From: an uncultured Methanoregula sp.
Lineage (GTDB): Archaea > Halobacteriota > Methanomicrobia > Methanomicrobiales > Methanospirillaceae
NCBI RefSeq assembly: GCF_963662735.1
Contig: NZ_OY759744.1
Coordinates: 1,344,153-1,408,152, forward strand
Reading direction: 5' to 3'
DNA length: 64,000 nucleotides
Numbering within the stretch: the stretch's first letter is position 1; every line of letters begins with the position of its first letter. Under the pieces are notes generated by a model. That model searched no databases. It was not told the DNA's origin and saw only the letters and a program-made list of their open reading frames with translations. Both the position numbers and the translations under genes were made by a program. Of the stretch, positions 9,818 to 18,094 are shown in pieces.

Positions 9818-10708
9818 TTATTTCTCGTACATACACGATTGGACGTCGTGACCCAGTTTACCGATTGCGTCAGCGCGACACCGCTGGCAGTGGCGCATCT
9901 GCTTGACGTATTTGCCACATTCGTCCTGCATTTTCTTCTTCATCTCCGGGGTCGGGGGAGCAATATTGGCAAACTTGTACTGGGCTATGAGCGGGATTAA
10001 GTTGAATGTATAGACCCCCATTTCACCGACTTTCTTTGCGATAGCGGGAATGTGGTCTTCGTTGATGCCGGGAATATACACGGTGTTGATCTTGACGATC
10101 ATCTTGCGCTTCACCGCCTCTTCGATCCCTTTCATCTGTTGGGAGAGGAGGAGTTTTGCAGCTTCAAGGCCCGTGTAGCGTTTTCCCTGGTAATCGACAT
10201 GCTGGTAGATTTTTGCCCCGATATCGGGGTCGATGGCGTTGAGGGTGACGGTGATGTTCCCGACATCGTATTTCTCAAGGAGGTCAATCTTGTCCGGCAG
10301 GAGAAGACCATTCGTACTGATGCACTTGATGACATTCGGGTACTGTTCGTGCAGTCTTTTCAGGGTTTCGAATGTTTCCTCGTTGTCCAGGGGATCTCCG
10401 GGCCCGGCAATACCCACGACCTTGATGTAATTATATTTTTCCACGACCTTTTTCACAAGATCCATGGACTCGTCCGGGTTGAGGACTTTCGTTGTGACGC
10501 CAGGGCGGCTCTCGTTCACGCAATCGAAATCACGGACACAATAGTTACACTGGATATTGCATTTGGGGGCGACCGGGATATGGCACCTGCCAAATCCATG
10601 GCACGCCTTCTCGGAGAAACAGGGGTGCTCCTGAATCCTGCGCATTTGTGCCGGATCCCACTGGACCTTTTTCCCATTGACGTCTGCGATCCTCACTTCA
10701 TCAGCCAT
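9818..10708 (-). CDS. nifB: NifB-type radical SAM protein (FeMo-cofactor core synthesis)
   Basis: Radical SAM enzyme of the NifB family, which builds the carbide-containing 8Fe NifB-co precursor of nitrogenase cofactor. The CX3CX2C cluster motif is at Cys 50, 54 and 57 (CNIQCNYC), preceded by VAPKC and followed by CVNESRPGV, both diagnostic of NifB. The C-terminus carries CQRCRADAIGKLG. It is the short archaeal form (296 residues) without a NifX-like domain. The ATG at 10708 is chosen because a TATA box at 10738-10745 would start transcription about 10 nt before it; the frame upstream of that is not transcribed. No other nif gene is nearby. Confidence 0.92.
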   Translation of the reverse strand: MADEVRIADVNGKKVQWDPAQMRRIQEHPCFSEKACHGFGRCHIPVAPKCNIQCNYCVRDFDCVNESRPGVTTKVLNPDESMDLVKKVVEKYNYIKVVGIAGPGDPLDNEETFETLKRLHEQYPNVIKCISTNGLLLPDKIDLLEKYDVGNITVTLNAIDPDIGAKIYQHVDYQGKRYTGLEAAKLLLSQQMKGIEEAVKRKMIVKINTVYIPGINEDHIPAIAKKVGEMGVYTFNLIPLIAQYKFANIAPPTPEMKKKMQDECGKYVKQMRHCQRCRADAIGKLGHDVQSCMYEK

Positions 10709-10737
10709 ATTCAACAATACCGGATGCGCTGTGCAGC

Positions 10738-10745
10738 TATAAATA
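10738..10745 (-). promoter_or_regulatory. TATA box of nifB
   Basis: On the minus strand the sequence reads TATTTATA, about 30 nt before the chosen ATG. Its position decides the nifB start. Confidence 0.55.
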
Positions 10746-10845
10746 CCGTGCAATTGTGATAGCGTATCTGTCTCCTGCCGGGATCTGCCAGCGCCGGTTG
10801 GGCAAGTGTATAAGGTTTACCGGAAAATCCTTATGGGAAGATACT

Positions 10846-11418
10846 ATGAAAAAATCTGAAAAGGTCAAGGGAAAAGAGGCGGTTGCTGCGAAAAGAACGC
10901 GAAACCGGTTGTATGCGGGTATTGCCATTGCCGTGATCCTTGTAGTTGTTGCGGCTGTTGCTGCATTTTTCCTGTTCAATACTTCTGGTGCACGGGCAGG
11001 AGATTCCGTTTCCGTGTATTATACAGGCACTCTTGATGATGGTACTGTTTTTTATTCAAATCTGAATAGTTCCCCCCTGACATTCACCATGGGTGATGTA
11101 AATCTGATCCCCGGTTTTGAAGAAGCAATAACCGGTATGACCCCGGGTATGACAAAGACCGTCAGGGTACCTGTCGACAAGGCCTACGGGGCTTACAAAC
11201 AGGATCTCGTGCATGTCGTGAACCGTTCAACGCTTCCCTCTGATATGGACCCGGTCATCGGCGCACATTATACTATTCGGAGGACCACGGATGGGGCGAA
11301 TGCCTATGTCAGGATCATCAACGTAACCCCTTCAACGGTCACCTGGGATGAGAACCACGATCTCGCAGGAAAAGACCTGACCTATACAATCACCGTGACA
11401 GCGGTTGAAAAGAAATAA
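10846..11418 (+). CDS. membrane-anchored FKBP-type peptidyl-prolyl isomerase
   Basis: Prolyl isomerase and probable folding chaperone facing the cell exterior. A Lys/Arg-rich N-terminus (residues 1-22) is followed by a transmembrane anchor (about 24-46) and an FKBP domain beginning GDSVSVYYTGTLDDG. The insert and C-terminal return strands (VTWDENHDLAGKDLTY) fit the SlyD-like archaeal FKBP layout with an insert-in-flap domain. The ATG at 10846 gives 190 residues; the frame extends upstream but that part has no suitable start. It is divergent from nifB. Confidence 0.88.
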   Translation: MKKSEKVKGKEAVAAKRTRNRLYAGIAIAVILVVVAAVAAFFLFNTSGARAGDSVSVYYTGTLDDGTVFYSNLNSSPLTFTMGDVNLIPGFEEAITGMTPGMTKTVRVPVDKAYGAYKQDLVHVVNRSTLPSDMDPVIGAHYTIRRTTDGANAYVRIINVTPSTVTWDENHDLAGKDLTYTITVTAVEKK

Positions 11419-11419
11419 G

Positions 11420-11437
11420 AATCTTCTCTTTTTTCTC
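11420..11437 (+). terminator. T-rich terminator between the FKBP gene and tRNA-Val
   Basis: A pyrimidine/T-rich run (TCTTCTCTTTTTTCTCG) directly after the FKBP stop and before the convergent tRNA gene. As a plus-strand T run it would serve the FKBP gene. Confidence 0.4.
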
Positions 11438-11451
11438 GTGCCAAAAAAGGA

Positions 11452-11525
11452 TGGGCCCGGCCGGATTCGAACCGGCGACCTCCGCCGTGTAAGGGCGACG
11501 TCATAACCGACTAGACCACGAGCCC
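11452..11525 (-). tRNA. tRNA-Val (anticodon UAC)
   Basis: Read on the minus strand it folds fully. The acceptor stem is GGGCUCG/CGGGCCC. The anticodon arm is UCGCC-CUUACAC-GGCGG with anticodon UAC (valine, GUA codons). The T arm is GCCGG-UUCGAAU-CCGGC and the discriminator base is A. No intron is seen and CCA is not encoded. It lies between the convergent FKBP gene and porB. Confidence 0.96.
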
Positions 11526-11632
11526 GATAACCTACTAATGTCGTTCTGGAGGTTAATTAACATTGTTGGTATGTCTGTTTGAACAGGTACGGGTACAACT
11601 TCATTGAAGTATTGCTTTAAAGAAAAAGGGTA

Positions 11633-12535
11633 TTATTCTTTCTTTGGCGGGAGCTTGATGTCGATCCCGTATTTTTCTGCGTTTCGGTCCGCAATTGCCT
11701 GGATAGCTGCTAACTCGGCATCCTGTCTCTTTGGTTTGAAGAGATGGCGGAATCTCTTCTGGGTCTTGAGGTAATCCTCAACGGGCTTCCGAACGACTTT
11801 TTTCACTTTCACTACTTTGCCATCCACCATCTCGAAGTTCACCCAGAGCCCGGTCTCGATGGCGAGTTTTGCAATGGCAATCGTTTGTTCGCCTTCGAAT
11901 CCCCAGCCCGTGCAGCATGGAGCATGGACCTGCACATAGCAGGGGCCTTTGGTGTTGAGCGCTTTCTCCACTTTTTGCATGAGGTCAGTCGGGTAAGCAA
12001 TGGATGCGGTAGCAACGTATGGGGCTCCGTGAGCCGCAAGTATTCCCGGCATGTCCTTCTTGGGCCGCTTGTTGCCAAATGAATGTGAGCCTGCGGGGCT
12101 TGTCGTAGTGCTGGCATCGTAGGGGGTTGCACCGGACCGCTGGATACCGGTGTTCATGTACGCCTCGTTGTCGTAGCAGATGTAGGTGAAGTCGTGGCCG
12201 CGCTCGAAGGCGCCGCTTATGGAGATCATACCGATATCGAAGGTTGCCCCGTCACCGGCCATGATCACGATCTTCTCTTTCCTGCCCTGTTTCTTGAGCG
12301 CTGCATCGATACCCGATGCTACTGCAGCCGCATTCTCGAAGAGCGAGTGGATCCACGGGACTTTCCAGGCAGTCTCAGGATAGGGTGTAGAGAAGACTTC
12401 CATACATCCCGTAGATGATACGAAGATAGATTCAGGTCCTGCGGCCTGGGTAACGAGCCGGGCGGCAAGCGCGGCACCGCAGCCCCCGCAGGCACGGTGG
12501 CCCGCATCGAAAAGTTCACACGTTTTGCATGCCAT
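11633..12535 (-). CDS. porB: pyruvate:ferredoxin oxidoreductase, beta subunit
   Basis: Thiamine-diphosphate-binding subunit of archaeal PFOR, which interconverts pyruvate and acetyl-CoA plus CO2 with ferredoxin; in methanogens it mainly works to make pyruvate. The TPP motif is visible as GDGATFDIG followed by the metal-ligand Asn in [11 protein letters not shown]-terminal cysteines (CGGCG near residue 17, Cys 3 and 6) and a later Cys would hold the proximal 4Fe-4S cluster. At 300 residues it has the usual size. It is last in porC-D-A-B. Confidence 0.95.
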   Translation of the reverse strand: MACKTCELFDAGHRACGGCGAALAARLVTQAAGPESIFVSSTGCMEVFSTPYPETAWKVPWIHSLFENAAAVASGIDAALKKQGRKEKIVIMAGDGATFDIGMISISGAFERGHDFTYICYDNEAYMNTGIQRSGATPYDASTTTSPAGSHSFGNKRPKKDMPGILAAHGAPYVATASIAYPTDLMQKVEKALNTKGPCYVQVHAPCCTGWGFEGEQTIAIAKLAIETGLWVNFEMVDGKVVKVKKVVRKPVEDYLKTQKRFRHLFKPKRQDAELAAIQAIADRNAEKYGIDIKLPPKKE

Positions 12536-12536
12536 T

Positions 12537-13694
12537 TCAGATCAACTCCTTCCTGAGGCCATAAAATTGATCGCCAACACCTTTCTCCGAGAGTGAGACA
12601 ATCTCTTTGATATCCTTTTTCCGGATGTCCCTTCCGCCAAGTCCGAGGACATATCCCTTGATGGGGGTGGTTGATCCGTACATTGCGTCCCGCACCTCAA
12701 TAGCGGTGGCACCGCCTTTTCCCCCGAGCGAGATATTCTTGTCGAGCACTGCAACCCGCTTTACGTGCGAGAGCGCCTTTGCGATCTCCTCGGACGGGAA
12801 CGGCCGGAAGACCCGGATCTTGAGAAGCCCGACTTTCTTCCCTTCTGCCCGCATCTCGTCGATAGCGTCCTTGACCGTACCGCATATTGAACCCATGGCA
12901 ACGATAGCGGTCTCCGCATCCTCCAGCCGGTATCCTTCGATCAGGGCACTATAGTCCCTGCCAAAGAGGTGGCCGAACTCCTTGCCGTACTTTGCGATAA
13001 CACCCTTTGCCCGTTTCTGGGCTTCGTCCATCTCATACCGGAATTCGAGGTAGTATTCAGGAGTCGCGTACATACCGAAACTGATGGGGTCTTTTGCGTC
13101 CAGGCGCTCGGCCGGGGCGAATTTCGGGAGATAGGAGTCGACCTGTTCCTGCGAGAGTATGTCCACGGGTTCATAGGTATGGGAGAGGATGAAACCGTCG
13201 AAACAGACAAAGGCCGGGAGCTGGATCGTGGGGTCTTCTGCCACCTTGTATGCGAGGAAATGCAGGTCAGTTGCCTCCTGGTTATCCTCGGCATAGAACT
13301 GGAGCCAGCCGGCATCGCGCAGCGAGATCGAGTCCTGCATGTCGTTCCAGATCGAAAGGGGAGCACCCATGGCCCGGTTGGCAATGGACATGATGATTGG
13401 CAGGCGCATGCCTGCTGCGTTGAATACGACCTCGGCCATCAGCATAAGGCCCTGCGATGTAGTTGCGGAGTAGGTCCTGGAACCGGCTGCGCTTGCACCG
13501 ACACAGGCAGAGAGTGCCGAGAGCTCGTTCTCGACAGTGATATATTCAGCATCGAGGGTATTGTTTGCCACGAAATCGGCAAGTGCCTCGACGATGTGGG
13601 TCTGGGGTGTGATCGGATATGCCGAGACAACCTGGGGCCGGCAGAGGCGAACCGCTTCGGCAACCGCGTGCGACCCTTCAGTAATTTCCATCAT
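12537..13694 (-). CDS. porA: pyruvate:ferredoxin oxidoreductase, alpha subunit
   Basis: Pyrimidine-binding subunit that pairs with PorB to form the active site. The opening [20 protein letters not shown] and the following [15 protein letters not shown] are typical of the family, and the central [11 protein letters not shown] region binds substrate. Length 385 residues matches archaeal PorA. The stop codon is separated from the porB ATG by one base, so translation is probably coupled. Confidence 0.96.
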   Translation of the reverse strand: MMEITEGSHAVAEAVRLCRPQVVSAYPITPQTHIVEALADFVANNTLDAEYITVENELSALSACVGASAAGSRTYSATTSQGLMLMAEVVFNAAGMRLPIIMSIANRAMGAPLSIWNDMQDSISLRDAGWLQFYAEDNQEATDLHFLAYKVAEDPTIQLPAFVCFDGFILSHTYEPVDILSQEQVDSYLPKFAPAERLDAKDPISFGMYATPEYYLEFRYEMDEAQKRAKGVIAKYGKEFGHLFGRDYSALIEGYRLEDAETAIVAMGSICGTVKDAIDEMRAEGKKVGLLKIRVFRPFPSEEIAKALSHVKRVAVLDKNISLGGKGGATAIEVRDAMYGSTTPIKGYVLGLGGRDIRKKDIKEIVSLSEKGVGDQFYGLRKELI

Positions 13695-13955
13695 CTACTT
13701 CTCCTCCTGTTTCATGGTTATTGCATCCTTGGGACATTCGGCAGCGCAGATCCCGCAGCCTTTGCAGTAGGCATAATCGGGATCGAAGAAACCTTCGGCT
13801 TCCTCGTAAATGCATCCTTCAGGACAGAGGGTTTTGCACATTCCGCACTTCGAACACTTCTCGTGGTCGAAGATGGGTTTGAAGACCCGCCACGAACCGG
13901 TCTTGTTATCCCGTGATTTGCCCGGCCTTGCCCGGCATCCTACGGCGAGTGCCAT
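13695..13955 (-). CDS. porD: pyruvate:ferredoxin oxidoreductase, delta (ferredoxin) subunit
   Basis: Two-cluster ferredoxin subunit that carries electrons out of PFOR. Two complete 4Fe-4S motifs are visible, CSKCGMCKTLCPEGC and CKGCGICAAECPKDA, in the C-terminal 50 residues. At 86 residues it is normal for PorD. The start overlaps the porC stop by one base and its own stop abuts porA, so all four genes form one tightly packed transcript. Confidence 0.96.
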   Translation of the reverse strand: MALAVGCRARPGKSRDNKTGSWRVFKPIFDHEKCSKCGMCKTLCPEGCIYEEAEGFFDPDYAYCKGCGICAAECPKDAITMKQEEK

Positions 13956-14497
13956 TATGCAGCCCCCTTGACGTTATCAAAGGCAATCTTTGCGGCAGCG
14001 ATGTTCTTGGTTGCCAGATCGGCGGGGAACCGGTGCCTGAGTGCATTTTCAAGTGCCGTAAACTGGATCTCACCGGAAGCTGCAGCAAACGCCCCCATGA
14101 GGGTTGTGTTGGTAATCGGGAGACCGATTGCCTTGAGGGCTATGGTAGTTGCATCGATCGTGATGAGTTTCACGCCATCCGGTACCTTGTAATCCGGTGT
14201 CTTCTCCGTGTTGACGATAACGATCCCGCCCTTCTTTACTCCCATGAAAACGTTGACATCCTTGATCAGGGTGCTGTCCTGGACGATAATATAGTCCGGC
14301 TCGTAAACCTGACTGCGCAGCCGGATCTTCTTGTCATCGAACCTGACAAATGCCTGAACCGGTGCCCCACGCCGCTCAACGCCAAACGCAGGGAATGCCT
14401 GGGCATAGACACCGCCTTCAAAGGCGGCGACAGCAATTAGCTCGGCAGCAGTGACTGACCCTTGGCCACCCCTGCCGTGGATACGTAATTCTCTCAA
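13955..14497 (-). CDS. porC: pyruvate:ferredoxin oxidoreductase, gamma subunit
   Basis: Gamma subunit of PFOR, first gene of the operon. The opening RELRIHGRGGQGSVTAAELI is the family signature. I place the start at the TTG at 14497: it gives the family N-terminus, and a TATA box lies only about 32-40 nt upstream, so the longer frame (to 14632) begins before the promoter and cannot be translated from this transcript. The protein has 180 residues. Confidence 0.94.
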   Translation of the reverse strand: MRELRIHGRGGQGSVTAAELIAVAAFEGGVYAQAFPAFGVERRGAPVQAFVRFDDKKIRLRSQVYEPDYIIVQDSTLIKDVNVFMGVKKGGIVIVNTEKTPDYKVPDGVKLITIDATTIALKAIGLPITNTTLMGAFAAASGEIQFTALENALRHRFPADLATKNIAAAKIAFDNVKGAA

Positions 14498-14528
14498 GAA
14501 AATCCCTAATAATTTTACATGATAAATC

Positions 14529-14537
14529 AATATAAAT
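14529..14537 (-). promoter_or_regulatory. TATA box of the por operon
   Basis: Minus-strand ATTTATATT lies about 35 nt before the TTG start. It is squeezed between porC and the stop codon of the upstream gene, so por has its own promoter in a 40-bp gap. Confidence 0.55.
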
Positions 14538-15410
14538 CTAGAGATCTGTATCGAGCCCAAGGATCGTTTTTCTCCCGGAAAAGACATCCCGGGCGATTTT
14601 GGATAAACCCCGCGATGCACACCATTCATCATAAACGGTCACATCGCAGCCCAGAATGGATTCGACTTCCTGTGCAATGAGCGGCGCAAGACTTCCGGCA
14701 AGAGCAATGGGAGCGCGGGGGTTCAGAAGGCGCAGCGCGGCACATTCCATTGCTGCAAAGAGTGCAATTGCCGGAAGTCTCTCTTCTTCCGGCAGGGAGA
14801 AATTCACCCCGGCGTGCTGGAATGCCTCGTTTGCCGTGCATTCATTGGCATCGATCCTCCGGATCGCGTCCACGTCCAGTGCCCCGTGCTGGGTGCCCGG
14901 TGCAAATATGCAGGCATCGAACGCACCGACAATTTTTCCTCCTGAAACCAGGAGCGAAACCGTGTTGGAGCTCACATCTGATACGATAGCATCTCTGCCG
15001 AGTTTTTCACAGACTTCGTATGCAATACCGATCTTCTCCGGGCTCGTCTGGTGGGAATAAACCTTGAAGCGGGGGTCGGTAGGAGAGCCCCGGTGAAGCC
15101 CGGGAATCACGATGGCAGGAATCCCGCTCGCGGCAACTTCGTCATAGACCCTCGTACCTCCCCCGATATGTTTTCCCGCTCCTTCGCGACTGACCAATCC
15201 TCGGTTACTGAGTTTTTCGATCCGGGTGATCTTCGAGAAATTATCTCCCATTGAATAACAGACCGCGATTCCTTCGATCTCATCGACAGGGCAGATCCTG
15301 GCAAGATCGTTAATCGAGAAGTCCTTCGCCGCTTCGCGCGAGATCTTGAACTCCCCTTTCTCACCGGCAAACCTCATTGCGGTTGTGCCGTGATCGATCC
15401 CGATGAACAT
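14538..15410 (-). CDS. methanogenesis marker protein 12
   Basis: Member of the marker-12 family (TIGR03281), conserved in methanogens and related by fold to ASKHA kinases/acetate kinase-like ATPases. The N-terminal phosphate-1 loop reads MFIGIDHGTTAMRF, and the phosphate-2-like stretch IVSDVSSNTVSLLV is near residue 150. Biochemical function is not established to my knowledge. The ATG at 15410 starts exactly at the ASKHA loop; the longer frame adds 57 residues unlike the family and runs into the divergent epimerase. Protein length 290. Confidence 0.88.
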   Translation of the reverse strand: MFIGIDHGTTAMRFAGEKGEFKISREAAKDFSINDLARICPVDEIEGIAVCYSMGDNFSKITRIEKLSNRGLVSREGAGKHIGGGTRVYDEVAASGIPAIVIPGLHRGSPTDPRFKVYSHQTSPEKIGIAYEVCEKLGRDAIVSDVSSNTVSLLVSGGKIVGAFDACIFAPGTQHGALDVDAIRRIDANECTANEAFQHAGVNFSLPEEERLPAIALFAAMECAALRLLNPRAPIALAGSLAPLIAQEVESILGCDVTVYDEWCASRGLSKIARDVFSGRKTILGLDTDL

Positions 15411-15449
15411 AGCAGTAATCCTATAGCATGGGTGACATATTAGGTATTG

Positions 15450-16385
15450 ATGTTTGATGTGGTGACAGGCGGGGCCGGATTCATCGGCTCCCATCTGGTG
15501 GACACGCTCGTTGCACAGGGCAACGAGGTTCTTGTGATCGATTCCCTCTGTGCCGGGCGCAGGGAGACGATTGCCCGGCATATCGATGACAATAAAGTAC
15601 GATTCATGAAAAAAGACCTGCTTGGCGATGGCTGGCAGGATTCGATCGAGGGAGCGGACCGGTTATTCCACCTCGCAGCAGACCCCGATGTGCGGCAGAG
15701 TGCGGTCAACCCCGATCCAACCATGCAGAACAACGTTATGGCCACCTACCGGGTACTCGAAGCCATGCGCCTGCACAATGTCCCCGAACTGGTGTTCACT
15801 TCCACGTCAACGGTTTATGGCGATGCGACAATCATTCCCACTCCTGAGAACTATACCCCGCTCGAACCTATCTCGATTTATGGGGCAAGCAAACTTGCCT
15901 GCGAGGCATTGATCTCCGCGTACTGCCACTCGTTTGGCATGAAAGCCTGGATATTCCGATTCGCCAATATCATTGGGGAACGAAGCGGTCACGGTGTTAT
16001 CACCGACTTCATCCGGAAACTTGAGGAAAATCCCAAGGAGCTTGAAATCCTTGGGGATGGGAAGCAGACAAAGTCCTATCTCGAAATTCATGAATGCATT
16101 GCGGCCATGCTCTATGCTACGGGAAAGGCCCGGGGTACGGTCAACACGTTTAATATCGGCTCCGAGGACTGGATCGATGTGAAGAGCATCGCAGAGATCG
16201 TGACTGAAGAGATGCACCTTCCCGATACAACGTTCCGGTTCACCGGTGGCGACCGCGGCTGGGTCGGCGATGTGCCGAAGATGCAACTCTCTATCGAGAA
16301 GATCAAGGGACTCCGGTGGAAACCGCAGACCGGGTCCCGTGAGAGTGTCCGGATCGCGGTCCGGGACCTGCTTGCCAACCGGTGA
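15450..16385 (+). CDS. NAD-dependent sugar-nucleotide epimerase/dehydratase (GalE-like)
   Basis: Extended short-chain dehydrogenase acting on nucleotide sugars, probably a UDP-glucose 4-epimerase type enzyme for surface glycans. The NAD-binding motif TGGAGFIGSHL begins at residue 7. The catalytic Ser/Thr is in FTSTSTVYG and the YxxxK pair is in YGASK. Length 311 residues is normal. The exact sugar cannot be read from sequence. It is divergent from marker protein 12 with 39 bp between starts and is followed 6 nt later by the mutase gene. Confidence 0.88.
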   Translation: MFDVVTGGAGFIGSHLVDTLVAQGNEVLVIDSLCAGRRETIARHIDDNKVRFMKKDLLGDGWQDSIEGADRLFHLAADPDVRQSAVNPDPTMQNNVMATYRVLEAMRLHNVPELVFTSTSTVYGDATIIPTPENYTPLEPISIYGASKLACEALISAYCHSFGMKAWIFRFANIIGERSGHGVITDFIRKLEENPKELEILGDGKQTKSYLEIHECIAAMLYATGKARGTVNTFNIGSEDWIDVKSIAEIVTEEMHLPDTTFRFTGGDRGWVGDVPKMQLSIEKIKGLRWKPQTGSRESVRIAVRDLLANR

Positions 16386-16391
16386 GGCTTC

Positions 16392-17543
16392 ATGAAATAT
16401 ATCGTTGTTCTCGGTGACGGCATGGCGGATGAGCCGCTCGCAGAGCTTGGCGGAAAAACCCCGCTCGAATCTGCAAAAACGCCGAATATGGACCGGCTCG
16501 CCCGTGAGGGGATCTGCGGGATGCTCAGGACCATCCCTGACGGGTTCGAGGCAGGCAGCGATATCGCCAACATGTCCGTCCTCGGGTATGCCCCTGAGGA
16601 GTACTATACCGGCCGCGGCCCGCTCGAAGCCCTGAGCATGGGGGTTGACCTTGGACCGGGTGACGTGGCGTACCGCTGCAACCTTGTCACCATTGCGGAG
16701 AACACCATGGAGGATTTCTCGGCGGGACACATATCGAGCGAAGAGGGTAAGGCACTCTTCGATTCGCTCCAGCCGGAACTCCCTGAGGTTATGGTACGGG
16801 CCGGGGTCAGTTACCGAAACCTGCTCGTGGTTCCCGGTGGCAAAGGTGCCGCTTCCACTCCCCCGCATGATATTGTCGGCCAGGGGATCTCACCGTTCCT
16901 GCCCAAAGGTGGCGATGCCGACCTTCTTCTCCATTGCATGAGTGTGAGCCGGAATGTTTTCGATAACCACCCGGTAAATATTGCGCGGGCAAATGCCGGG
17001 AAACGCCCGGCAACCCGGATCTGGCCGTGGAGTGGTGGTCACAAGCCGGCGTTCCCGCCATTCGAGAAGAAATACGGGAAGAAAGGCGGGATGATCTCGG
17101 CAGTGGATCTCCTCAACGGGATTGGCTGCTGTGCGGGAATGGAGATCATCCGGGTTCCCGGGGCAACCGGCTACCTCGACACGGATTATGGTGCGAAAGC
17201 CCGCTATGCCCTCGACGCAATCCGGCATCTCGATTTCGTCTATCTCCACATCGAGGCCCCGGATGAGGCCGGGCATCTGGGAAGTATCGAAGAGAAAGTC
17301 AGGGCGATTGAGAACGTGGATGGGGTTGTCGGGACGATCCTTGAGGAGTTCGATGGCGTTGTTGCCGTGCTCCCCGATCATCCCACGCCTATTTGTATAA
17401 AGACTCATTCCCGTGACCCGGTTCCCTTTGCGGTCAGGGGAAAAGGCACGGATGTGACCGTTCAGTTCTCGGAGAAAGAGGCCCGGTCGGGAAGTGCAGG
17501 AATGAAAAACGCGGTGGATTTCCTGGATTACCTCTTCTCGTGA
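16392..17543 (+). CDS. apgM: ApgM-family cofactor-independent phosphoglycerate mutase (or homoserine kinase-like)
   Basis: Alkaline phosphatase-superfamily enzyme. The N-terminal metal site is visible (VVLGDGMADEP), followed by the nucleophile region GSDIANMSVLGY, with metal ligands near the C-terminus (EAPDEAGHLG, VAVLPDHPTP). Archaeal members of this family (COG3635) interconvert 2- and 3-phosphoglycerate. A close subfamily has been proposed as a non-homologous homoserine kinase, and this sequence could belong to either. Length 383 residues. Co-oriented with the epimerase, 6 nt apart. Confidence 0.85.
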   Translation: MKYIVVLGDGMADEPLAELGGKTPLESAKTPNMDRLAREGICGMLRTIPDGFEAGSDIANMSVLGYAPEEYYTGRGPLEALSMGVDLGPGDVAYRCNLVTIAENTMEDFSAGHISSEEGKALFDSLQPELPEVMVRAGVSYRNLLVVPGGKGAASTPPHDIVGQGISPFLPKGGDADLLLHCMSVSRNVFDNHPVNIARANAGKRPATRIWPWSGGHKPAFPPFEKKYGKKGGMISAVDLLNGIGCCAGMEIIRVPGATGYLDTDYGAKARYALDAIRHLDFVYLHIEAPDEAGHLGSIEEKVRAIENVDGVVGTILEEFDGVVAVLPDHPTPICIKTHSRDPVPFAVRGKGTDVTVQFSEKEARSGSAGMKNAVDFLDYLFS

Positions 17544-17739
17544 GGAGTCCTTGTAAGTGTGGCATCAGACCCCTGCGTCATCATCACATCAGTGGGGGTA
17601 ACTTTCATCATCTGCCGCACTCCGTCTTTTGTTTCGTTTGCCGGACAATATAGATTTTTCTGGTTGGATGTCCGCGTGCAAAATACGGTGGGATGAGCGG
17701 GGGTGACCCCCCCACCATTATTTTTTTATTTTGCATGGA

Positions 17740-17761
17740 CCCCCCTACCCGGATAGGGGGG
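17740..17761. repeat. perfect inverted repeat, CCCCCCTA/TAGGGGGG
   Basis: Eight-base arms flank a 6-base centre (CCCGGA). One of two G/C-rich dyads in the candidate origin. Confidence 0.7.
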
Positions 17762-17913
17762 AGGTATGCCGGCAACCTCCCCTCCCTCATATGCCCGGGA
17801 TACCCCCCAACTCATTTTCGGGTAGCTCGCGGATTGCAGTGATGACGTCTCACGTTCCCGGCAAAAATGTATCCGGGGATCGCGGGAAAATGCCCTATAC
17901 TCATCTTTGAGGT

Positions 17914-17936
17914 GGGGGGTCTGCGGGAGACCCCCC
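17914..17936. repeat. perfect inverted repeat, GGGGGGTCT/AGACCCCCC
   Basis: Nine-base arms flank GCGGG. It is the strongest dyad of the candidate origin, about 160 bp before the cdc6 start. Confidence 0.7.
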
Positions 17937-18094
17937 CTCTGGTATTTTTCTAAAACGATCTGACCCCCCACCCCGGTTTTTCCGGCTGGGCCCTACCCCC
18001 CCACTAAAACAATTGAAAACGAGGGTTTTGTTTTTTAGAACACGCAGCAAAAATCCAATGGAGTTATTACCAATTACATGAGAGGTGTAGTGAG

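Larger units (their letters stand above)
17690..18035. other. candidate replication origin upstream of orc1/cdc6
   Basis: No gene fits the 551 bp between the apgM stop and the cdc6 start. It holds eight runs of six or seven G or C, two perfect G/C palindromes (listed separately), and TGACCCCCC(C)ACC twice as a direct repeat (17704-17716 and 17961-17972). An A/T stretch at 17717-17733 could unwind. Archaeal origin recognition boxes commonly end in a G-string and lie next to an orc1/cdc6 gene, so this is a plausible origin. No exact ORB consensus was found by eye. Confidence 0.5.

Noticed and set aside
12969-13916. 315-codon plus-strand ORF over porA/porD
   Set aside because: Shadow of the por genes, which match their families end to end.
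15807-16868. 353-codon minus-strand ORF over the epimerase and mutase genes
   Set aside because: It spans the junction of two real plus-strand genes and has no protein-like features.
17608-17971. Minus-strand ORFs in the candidate origin
   Set aside because: Translations are low-complexity Pro/Gly/Arg strings made by G/C runs, with no ribosome-binding site.
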